Positions 9,048 to 17,700 of a stretch of DNA of 64,000 nucleotides are shown here, piece after piece; within the stretch, counting starts at the first letter, position 1, and every line of letters begins with the position of its first letter. The position numbers and the translations under genes were made by a program. Origin of the DNA: Sulfurovum sp. (GTDB taxonomy: Bacteria > Campylobacterota > Campylobacteria > Campylobacterales > Sulfurovaceae); contig JAMOTK010000055.1 of the NCBI GenBank assembly GCA_027062365.1, positions 29,412 through 93,411 on the forward strand, read 5' to 3'. The notes under the pieces were generated by a model. The model searched no databases. It was not told where the DNA came from and worked only from the letters and a program-made list of their open reading frames with translations.

Positions 9048-9836
9048 ATGAGCAGTCAAAAACATATATTAGTCACAAATGATGATGGTTTTGAGTCCCA
9101 AGGACTCTTAGCTTTAGTAGAAGCCCTCAAACCTCTAGCCAAAGTGACCGTGGTAGCACCAACTACCGAAAAGTCTGCTTGTGGGCATTCGCTTACCCTC
9201 ACGAGACCTTTGCACTTTGTAGAAGTCAAAAAAGACTTTTATAAACTTGATGATGGCACACCTACGGATTGTGTGTTTCTCTCTTTAAATAAACTTTTTT
9301 CAGAAGAAAATAAACCTGACCTTGTCATCTCTGGTATCAATGTAGGGGCAAACATGGGCGAAGATATTACCTATTCTGGTACGGCTTCGGCTGCCATGGA
9401 GGCTGTGCTTCAAGGTATCCCTGCTGTGGCTATCTCACAAGTCTATCACAACGCAGGAGAAAGCATAAAAGCCTATGGCTATGACTTAGCCAAAAAAAGT
9501 ATTGCTACATTGGTAGCCAAGATATTTGCAGGAGAGTTCCCCCTACCTGAGCGTAAATTTCTTAATATCAATATCCCTCCTATCCCTAGTGAAATGTGCC
9601 AAGGCTTCAAAGTAACACGTGCTGGTCATAAAAAATATGGTTTTCATGCCGAAGTACACCATAACCCTCGTGGCAAAGAATATTATTGGATAGGGCTACC
9701 TAGATTAGAATGGATAGAAACCCATGGGCATCTTACTGATTTTGATGCAATTAGTGATAATTATGTCTCTATCACACCTATTCATTTGGATATGACATCC
9801 CATGATGACATCAAAGCACTACAAGCGTGGATATAG
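9048..9836 (+). CDS. surE: 5'/3'-nucleotidase SurE
   Basis: ILVTNDDGFESQGLLAL, SACGHSLTLTRPL, VISGINVGANMGEDITYSGTASAAMEA. Confidence 0.95.
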   Translation: MSSQKHILVTNDDGFESQGLLALVEALKPLAKVTVVAPTTEKSACGHSLTLTRPLHFVEVKKDFYKLDDGTPTDCVFLSLNKLFSEENKPDLVISGINVGANMGEDITYSGTASAAMEAVLQGIPAVAISQVYHNAGESIKAYGYDLAKKSIATLVAKIFAGEFPLPERKFLNINIPPIPSEMCQGFKVTRAGHKKYGFHAEVHHNPRGKEYYWIGLPRLEWIETHGHLTDFDAISDNYVSITPIHLDMTSHDDIKALQAWI

Positions 9837-9837
9837 T

Positions 9838-10473
9838 ATGAGATTTGAACGCTGTCGTATGCTCTTTGGGGAAGAAGATTTTGCCAAGTTACAAAATGCC
9901 AAAATACTAATATTGGGCATTGGAGGGGTGGGGTCTTATGCCTTAGATTGCCTGTATCGTTCGGGCGTATCAGATATTACGATATTGGATTATGATACCT
10001 ATGATGAGAGCAATCAAAACAGACAAATAGGCTCACATGCCATAGGAGAAAGTAAAGTCAAGACCTTAGCCTCTTTGTATCCCTCTATCAAGACCATAGA
10101 GACACGTATGGATATGGCATGGGTGGGTAGTTTTGACTTTTCTCCTTATGATATTATCATAGATGCAGCCGATACAACCAAAGTCAAAATAGAAGTAGCT
10201 AAAAAATGTTATACTAAACTTATCATGGCATTGGGTTCTGCCAAACGTTATGATGCCAAACAGATAGAAGTAGCATCTATCTGGAAAACACATGGCGATG
10301 CCCTAGCACGAAAGATACGAACCGAACTCAAACGTGCAAGGTTTAATAGAAACTTCACAGTAGTCTTCTCGCCTGAAGAAGACAAATGTAAAGGCAAAGG
10401 CTCATGTGTAGCCGTCACAGGAGCTGTAGGACTTACGGTCTGTTCTGAGGCGATAAAGAAAATATTAAAATAA
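9838..10473 (+). CDS. tcdA: ThiF/E1-like tRNA threonylcarbamoyladenosine dehydratase
   Basis: MRFERCRMLFGEEDFAKLQNAKILILGIGGVGSYALDCLYRSGV; start at 9838 just after the surE stop. Confidence 0.85.
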   Translation: MRFERCRMLFGEEDFAKLQNAKILILGIGGVGSYALDCLYRSGVSDITILDYDTYDESNQNRQIGSHAIGESKVKTLASLYPSIKTIETRMDMAWVGSFDFSPYDIIIDAADTTKVKIEVAKKCYTKLIMALGSAKRYDAKQIEVASIWKTHGDALARKIRTELKRARFNRNFTVVFSPEEDKCKGKGSCVAVTGAVGLTVCSEAIKKILK

Positions 10474-10484
10474 GGAGAAACATC

Positions 10485-11105
10485 ATGACTGATGGATTTA
10501 CGGTAGAAAAGAGTATCAACTGTCCTCAATGTGGCGATACCCTTCCTTTGTACTTCAAGCATGTCAAACTTGTACAGTGTCTCTCATGTAAATCTACCAT
10601 ATTTTTAGAAAATGAAGCCACACGTTTAGCAGGAGACAGCTCTGTCTTAGCCCCTGAAATCTCACTCATACACCTCAATGTTCCTTTTGGGTATGAACAT
10701 AAGTCTTACCTTCCTTTAGGCAAAATACGTTACTCTTATGGGCGTGGATTTTGGGAAGAGTGGTGGCTTAAAGACAGTGAGGGCAATGAATATTGGCTTA
10801 GTATCGATGAAGGAGATTTTGTCTTAGAACAAAAAGTAGACTCTCGCTATTCTAGGGAATTGTTTAATACCCTCAATGTTGGTCAAGTGACATTTGACAA
10901 TTTGATTGTGACAGAGACAGGCATGGCTACCTGTGAAGGCTTTGAAGGTGCTTTACCCAAAACCGTTACAAAAGGCGACACCTATCTCTATACGCACCTC
11001 TCGGGTAAAGATGCTTCCTTAACCACACTAGAGCTAGGCAAAGATGGGGTAGAAACCTACCTTGGCAAATGGATTAGTCCTTTTGATATCAAGAAGGTAG
11101 GCTAA
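10485..11105 (+). CDS. zinc-ribbon plus DUF4178-like domain protein
   Basis: CPQCGDTLPLYFKHVKLVQCLSCKS; YLPLGKIRYSYGRGFWEEWWLKDSEGNEYWLSIDEGDFVL. Confidence 0.7.
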   Translation: MTDGFTVEKSINCPQCGDTLPLYFKHVKLVQCLSCKSTIFLENEATRLAGDSSVLAPEISLIHLNVPFGYEHKSYLPLGKIRYSYGRGFWEEWWLKDSEGNEYWLSIDEGDFVLEQKVDSRYSRELFNTLNVGQVTFDNLIVTETGMATCEGFEGALPKTVTKGDTYLYTHLSGKDASLTTLELGKDGVETYLGKWISPFDIKKVG

Positions 11106-11106
11106 A

Positions 11107-12300
11107 ATGTCAGAACAAATCGTATCAGACAGCGTATCGGCTATCAAGTGTACAAACTGTGCTGCTCCTCTCAATATCTTGGGTGGAGGTAGGGTTAGTA
11201 CCGTCACTTGTGAGTATTGTCACTCGGTATTAGACCTAAACGATAACTACGCAGTCCTCTCTAAGTTTGAAAAAGTCAAACGCCCTCTAGGGCCATTCAA
11301 AATCGGAATGAGAGGCAATATCAAGGGGGTAGAGTGGACTATTATCGGGTGGGTCACCTACAAAACGATAGAATTTTCGGATGAAGAATGGAATGAATTT
11401 TTCCTCTACTCCCCTACCCATGGGTATGCATGGCTTGTCTATGAAGATGGTAAAATCTCACTCTCTATGAAAGTACGAGATTTTGATTTGTTCTCATGGA
11501 AAGTCAAGAAACCTAAAACACTCTTTTATAAAAAAGGTCACTATATTTTAGATGATGAATCGTATATGTTTTATATTGATTATGTAGAGGGTGAACTCAA
11601 TTGGGTAGCCAAATTTGGAGACAAATTTACTTGTTGGGATTATAATGGTGTAGGATACAGAAGTCTAAGTATCGAAAAAAACATCAATGAACTAGAAGTA
11701 TTTCATACCACAAAGCTCAATAAAAAAGATATTTATTCTGCTTTTAATTTAGAGTATAGTAGCAAAAGTAAGACAAGAAAAGATGAGACCTTTAGCGATG
11801 ATGATGAAAGCCCCTCCGTATTCAACATCAATAAAATATTTTTCATCATGCCCCTACTCTTACTTATATTGGCTTTTTCATCTTTATTTTATAGTAAAAC
11901 AGTCTATGATACTAGCTACCGTACCAATCAAAAAGAGAACTTCAGTATTGATTCTAGTGCTTTTTTGACTTCTATCAAAATATCTGTCTCTGGTGTAGGT
12001 ACAGCTAACAATAAATTATCACTCTACAAAGGGGATGAAAAAATATTTTATATTGACAAACAAAAAGTATTTTTTATAAAAAAAGACATAGGTAAAAGCT
12101 GGGTATCAAATGCCATTGCTGTTACTATTTATCTCAAACTAGATAAAGGAAGATACCACTTCATCGGAGAGAAAAATCCAAATCAAAGTATCACAACGGT
12201 CAAGATAGAACAACAAGTCATACGGACAAACTATCTTATCTATGCACTGATACTCTTTGTATTCCTACTATCGATACCCTATTTCAAGGAGAGAGAATGA
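11107..12300 (+). CDS. zinc-ribbon plus DUF4178-like domain membrane protein
   Basis: CTNCAAPLNILGGGRVSTVTCEYCHS; GPFKIGMRGNIKGVEWTIIGWVTYKTIEFSDEEWNEFFLYSPTHGYAWLV; two hydrophobic segments. Confidence 0.7.
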   Translation: MSEQIVSDSVSAIKCTNCAAPLNILGGGRVSTVTCEYCHSVLDLNDNYAVLSKFEKVKRPLGPFKIGMRGNIKGVEWTIIGWVTYKTIEFSDEEWNEFFLYSPTHGYAWLVYEDGKISLSMKVRDFDLFSWKVKKPKTLFYKKGHYILDDESYMFYIDYVEGELNWVAKFGDKFTCWDYNGVGYRSLSIEKNINELEVFHTTKLNKKDIYSAFNLEYSSKSKTRKDETFSDDDESPSVFNINKIFFIMPLLLLILAFSSLFYSKTVYDTSYRTNQKENFSIDSSAFLTSIKISVSGVGTANNKLSLYKGDEKIFYIDKQKVFFIKKDIGKSWVSNAIAVTIYLKLDKGRYHFIGEKNPNQSITTVKIEQQVIRTNYLIYALILFVFLLSIPYFKERE

Positions 12301-12467
12301 CGAAAATAATATTTATAGCATTTAGCCTACTCTCTATGGGAGCTATCTATGCTACCTATACAGGAGCAGGATTACAAGAAGTAAAATCAGAAGTAAAAAA
12401 ACAAAAGAGCCTTCGTTCAAGCCACTGGGGAAGCAGTAGTAGCAGTGGTTGGAGCAGTGGTAAATAA
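12297..12467 (+). CDS. small 56-aa secreted/lipobox-less protein with Ser/Gly/Trp-rich C-terminus (not in ORF track)
   Basis: Overlaps the upstream stop (gaATGA); translates as MTKIIFIAFSLLSMGAIYATYTGAGLQEVKSEVKKQKSLRSSHWGSSSSSGWSSGK. Confidence 0.6.
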   Translation: MTKIIFIAFSLLSMGAIYATYTGAGLQEVKSEVKKQKSLRSSHWGSSSSSGWSSGK

Positions 12468-12483
12468 AATTTAGGAGAGACAA

Positions 12484-12681
12484 ATGGAACAACTTATAGT
12501 AACACTCGTTTATACACTTTTAGGCTTAGTCGTCTTTATGATAGCACTTTTTGGGATGGAAATCATGACCAAATTTTCTATCAAAACAAAGATAGTACAA
12601 GAAGGAAACATAGCCTTAGCTATCGTCCTTGCATCAATTATTGCTTCACTTGGTATGATAATTTCATCGGCTATTCACTAA
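12484..12681 (+). CDS. DUF350-like small membrane protein
   Basis: 65 aa, two TM segments, gattaggagagacaaATG; VTLVYTLLGLVVFMIALFGMEIMTKFSIKTKIVQEGNIALAIVLASIIASLGMIISSAIH. Confidence 0.65.
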   Translation: MEQLIVTLVYTLLGLVVFMIALFGMEIMTKFSIKTKIVQEGNIALAIVLASIIASLGMIISSAIH

Positions 12682-12701
12682 TTTAATGCTAAAAAAAGAC
12701 C

Positions 12702-14753
12702 TCACTCACACTCAGGTTTATTGACCCATATATCTCGACTGATGATATTTCCTTTTGCATCTATGATACGTATGTTGTGTGCACCATATTTGAAAAATAG
12801 TTGGGCTTGGGCAGTTTCATAGGATTTGGGTTGGGCATCTATGTACCAGTAGTAGGGTTTTTCTCCATCTTTTATGCGTACCTCTACCATCGCATCACTA
12901 CAATCAGCACTCATAAAACGTGCATTTTTTTGAGGATAGACAAAGGTAAGTTTGGCTTCTTGTTTTTGTGCTTTTTTATCAAAATACTCTAAGCTTTTTG
13001 GGGCTGTATTGCCTAGATAATAAGGAGACCATTGCCAATGGGTTTGGGGGTAAAGAGCCTCTATCATAGACAATACTTCAAATGCCAAAGGGGCTGCTGT
13101 GTTGCGTCCTGTACGTTTGAGCTGTGGGCTGTTGTCTGGTTTACCTACCCATACGCTCACGCTGTACTCTTTGGTATATGCCACTGTCCATGCATCTCTA
13201 TAGCCATAGCTCGTACCTGTCTTGTAGGCGATGTGATGTTGTGCATTTCTAAAGCCACTAGGGGCTTGGCTCTTTCGTAAGATAGCCGTGGTCATTTTAC
13301 TTGAAGCTGGGTCAAAGAGTCTTTTTTGGCTTGTCTGATTTTCTTCACTACTTAGATAATGTAACTCTCTACTTTTTCCATCATGTGCTAGTGCCACATA
13401 AAGCTGTGTCAATTGCCACATAGAAAGTCCCAATCCTCCTAAAGCGATAGGTAAAGTCGCTCTTGTTTTGGGGATATGTACCTCTCCAATGACATGGCGT
13501 ATCTTTTGGACAAAATCATTGACACCTACTTTATATAAAACTTTTACAGCAGGGATATTGAGTGATTTTTGTAGGGCATCTTCTAGTGTAACCTCCCCCG
13601 TATACGTAGAAGAAAAATTATGAGGCATATACTCAGCAAAGCGAATTTCTTCATCGAGTATAATGGTATTTGGATGGACAATATGCTTTTCAAAACCATG
13701 GGCATAGATAAAAGGTTTGAGTGTAGACCCAGGAGAACGAATCGCTTGTATCATATCCACATAGCCAGAGACTTTGGGGCTAAACATATTGTGTGAGCCT
13801 AGATATGCTTGTATAGAAGCATCACTATTTCGCACGACCAATATAGCTAGAGTACTCCCTCTCGCTAAAGTACGCTCTTTGCTCAATGCCCAGTACTCTA
13901 TCTGTTTTTGTAGCTTCTCATTGAGTGTGGTGCTTGTACTTTGGGTCTGTGTATGCCGTGCTTTGGGTACTATCTTTTGAGCCAAATGCCCTGCATATCG
14001 AGGCATAGGGTATAGTCTTTTAGGCAAGGCTTTTTTGAGTGCTTCTTCATAGCTATATTTGGAGAGTAAGGCTTTTTTAAAAGCATAGTGCAATATCTTA
14101 TCTCGTGCTTTTTGGCTTCTTTTGGGATGTTTTTCTGGTCTAAAACGTTCTGGAGACTGTGGGAGGGCTACCAATAATGCCATTTGACTCGCCAAAAGTG
14201 CATACGGTTTTTTGTTGAAATAACGCATACTCGCAGCAACCACCCCTTCGATATTGCCCCCATACGGTGCTAAGGTAAGATAGGCTTGGAGTATTTCATC
14301 TTTGCTATAGTGCATTTCTAATTGTATGGCTCGTAGTATCTCTATGAGCTTTGCCAAAATGGTGCGTGGTCTAGGGTGTAGTAGTTTGGCTAGTTGCATG
14401 GTAATGGTCGAGCCTCCTGAGACTATCCTACCATGGCGTATCCATTGTCCTATGGCTCTTAGCATTGCTAAAGGGTCTATACCATAATGGCTATAAAATC
14501 GCTGGTCTTCATACGCTAGAAGGAGTGAAATAAACTGAGGGTCTATCTCTTTGAGTTTTACAGGCAAACGCCACTTTTGTTCTGTATTGGTAGAGAGGTA
14601 TGCCCATGAACCATTAGAAAAGGTAATGACCTGTGACGTGTCTTTGAGCATAGCGTCTTCGATAGGACAAATCCTATCAAAGAAGATAAACACGCTGACT
14701 ATGCTACCCACCCCTAAGAGTAAAAGAGAGAGCCATAGCCTTAGTTTTTTCAA
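12702..14753 (-). CDS. pbpC: penicillin-binding protein 1C
   Basis: Transglycosylase motifs EDQRFYSHYGIDPLA and GGSTITMQLAKLL; transpeptidase SPGSTLKPFIY, SLNIPAVK, KTGTSYGYRDAW; C-terminal BiPBP-like tail. Confidence 0.93.
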   Translation of the reverse strand: MKKLRLWLSLLLLGVGSIVSVFIFFDRICPIEDAMLKDTSQVITFSNGSWAYLSTNTEQKWRLPVKLKEIDPQFISLLLAYEDQRFYSHYGIDPLAMLRAIGQWIRHGRIVSGGSTITMQLAKLLHPRPRTILAKLIEILRAIQLEMHYSKDEILQAYLTLAPYGGNIEGVVAASMRYFNKKPYALLASQMALLVALPQSPERFRPEKHPKRSQKARDKILHYAFKKALLSKYSYEEALKKALPKRLYPMPRYAGHLAQKIVPKARHTQTQSTSTTLNEKLQKQIEYWALSKERTLARGSTLAILVVRNSDASIQAYLGSHNMFSPKVSGYVDMIQAIRSPGSTLKPFIYAHGFEKHIVHPNTIILDEEIRFAEYMPHNFSSTYTGEVTLEDALQKSLNIPAVKVLYKVGVNDFVQKIRHVIGEVHIPKTRATLPIALGGLGLSMWQLTQLYVALAHDGKSRELHYLSSEENQTSQKRLFDPASSKMTTAILRKSQAPSGFRNAQHHIAYKTGTSYGYRDAWTVAYTKEYSVSVWVGKPDNSPQLKRTGRNTAAPLAFEVLSMIEALYPQTHWQWSPYYLGNTAPKSLEYFDKKAQKQEAKLTFVYPQKNARFMSADCSDAMVEVRIKDGEKPYYWYIDAQPKSYETAQAQLFFKYGAHNIRIIDAKGNIISRDIWVNKPECE

Positions 14754-14754
14754 T

Positions 14755-17700
14755 CTATAGTGCTTTTTCTAGCTTCAACATCAAACGTATATTGGCTTTT
14801 TCCAAATCATTCATTTGTCTATCAAAAATCTCACTGACACTAATATCTTGGGGCGTATACCATGGCATAAAATCAAAAATAGTCTGTAATGATTTTTCTT
14901 TAAAGACAAGTCCATACCGTGCAAAAAGGCTATTTCGTAAGATATGTAAACTTTTTTTATCATATTTGGCTAATAGTTTTTCATCCATAGAGATATGATA
15001 AACACGATAAAAATCAGCCAATACCAAGCCCCCTCCTCGTCTTTTTTCTTCATCTAAAAGTGTGTGTACATTTGCTTTGGCTACAGGGGAGAGACCATGG
15101 TATATCTTAGAGGAATCTGTAGTCGTTCGATGATACCAAGTAAAAGGCATAAACTTTTTATGAAGCATAGGATTGCTTATCTCAAAGTCTAATCCTGCCT
15201 GAGCAAAGATAGCATTACGCAAGATATTAAGCTCTAAAATATCATAAGATGCCAGTGTTTTGATAGCCGTGTGATATACCGATAGATACGCTTTTTCAGA
15301 GAGTCCTACCACACGTGGACTTTGTTTAGACTCTTTTTTTATCTCTATGGCTTTAGAGACAAAAGAACTAAAGGCTCTATATCTAGGTTGGTACATATCT
15401 TCTATCTTTACAGGGGCTAAGATAAATTCTCCACGGCTTACAGCTCTTACGATATAGGCTACTTGAAAGGTGTTATTTGTATCAAAATTCATCTCTAACG
15501 CTGTATCAAATCTATCATTACGGTAGCTTTCATGTTTGCTAGGCGTTGTTTGACCTAACCACGCTAAGCTTTTTACGGCATTGATACCCGTAAGATGTGG
15601 ATTTTCCAATTCAAATCCAGAGGGTAGCCAATCGCTAATCAATGGATTTTCTATAGCATAATGCTCTATCTTCCCTCTAAGGACAACCACGAGTCTTTCA
15701 TTTTGTATGATATTTTGCATATCAATTTTTTTCCCTTTTAAAGTATAAATACTTTTAGAGATAGAAAAGCCATTATTGTTTTTAGCATCATAATGCATCG
15801 ATATAGGTGTGGCTTGAAAACTCAAATCATACCAACTCTGTGTGCCACTTACATTGGTCACGATAGGTAAATCCCCAAGGGCGTTACCTTGTCTAAAGTA
15901 TTTGCCATCTTCTAAAGGAAGCTCTTTACCCTTTGAGCGTAGTTTTAATGCTTTAGGATTGGTGTTTTCAAGCAAAGAAGATACACGAAGTAAAGCACTA
16001 AGTTCTTGGGTACTTAGATATTTTTCTTTTTTGACATTGAGTGTGAGGTCATAGTAGAGTTTTTGCCATTGCTCTGCTTTGGATTCTGCCATGAGAGAAA
16101 TGAGAGAAGCATGGTCACGCAATGCCCCTCCGTAGTTGTTGTAATACCGTTTTCCATAAGAAGCCCCTAGAGATTTTTGGGCTTTAGCAAAGACTTTTTG
16201 AGCCAAAGCCTTTTCTCCTACATACGCCAAAGAAGCACCCAAATGCCCCCATGCTTGGGCTGAGGCAATCTTACTTTTAGGATTGTTCACATGATACTGT
16301 ATCTCTGACATCAAGATACGGTTGGCTCGTGTCAATACATAGAGTCCATAGGCATCAGCTTCTTGTTTACGTGGAGTATCTTCCCATCTATTGAGATGAT
16401 TTTCTATCCAATCTAAACCTTTGTTGATATTGTAGTTTGCCACAGTATATCCAGCGTCTTTGGCTCGTGTTAAGAAGTCTAAAACATAGGCACTAAGCCA
16501 CATATCTACACCACTTCCTAGCCATAATCCAAAGCCACCCTCTATGTTTTGATACGTCATCAGTCGTGCTATGGTATTTTGTATCGTCTGATGATGCTCT
16601 TTTGAATCTGTAAACAACCATGGCATAGCACGGCTAGTCGTCTGTTCGGCACAACGTCCAGCATAGTCTATGAGTTCATTTTTAAACGACTCTGTAGGCA
16701 ACAGTGCTTGAGTCGATATTTTGAGTGAAAGACTATGCACAGCAGACCATTGAGAAAGGTCTATCGCTTGGCTTGGGTCTAGGGTTTGCCTATCTTGAAG
16801 GCTATCCATCTGACGGACATACGTTTGAGGATAAGGTGTTCTTATCCCCAATTCAAAGGACTTTTCTTTGACTACTTTGCCTTCTTTATATACCTCGATA
16901 CACACCGTAGCATCTTTTAGATATTTGGCTTCTAGCATTACACTTTGGCTTATCTTATGTACTTCATTGCCAATAGTAACATCAAAGTTTTCTTTTGCTA
17001 CAACGACACCCCCTTGGGTAGTTATCTGTATTTGATAGTTTCCTGCGTCAAGACTCTTGTCAAAATCGATACTCAACAGTGTCTCTACACTATCGCCTAC
17101 AGAAAGAAAAAGTGGCATATAATACTCTATAGAAATTTTATCTTTAACGATAAGCGTACTCTGCGTAACCCCTATAGCCTCTGCGTTCCATGCTAGGGCG
17201 ATGAGTTTTAATGCCCCTTGATAATCTGGAATATCCAAAGAGACCAAAGCCGTACCATTTGCATCAAAAGTAAGCTTTTTTGTAAAGAGTGCAACGACTT
17301 CACGTTTGTTCCTTACAGAACTCTCTTCGAGTCTAGGCATCATTAGCATAATATCACCTGCACCTACATTGAACTTAGCATGTGTCCCTCGTGCTTGGAT
17401 AATACTGTCATAAAGGTCACGTATCTCTATCCCTAAGGTTTGCTGACCAAAAAAGTATTCCAAAGGATTAGGCGTTTGATAGTTCGTAAGATTGAGTATC
17501 CCCTCATCCACTGCTGCTAAAGTAAACTCTGTAGGTAAAGCAGATGCTTTGGGTGCATCTATCTTTACCACTACGGTACTATTGGATGTGGTCTTGCTAG
17601 GATGGACTAAAGAGAGTTTCATCTCATGTTCTGGATGTTTGATATGTATTGGCACGATACCAATGGCACGATTTGCCCCTAGTTTTTTACTTTGGACTCT

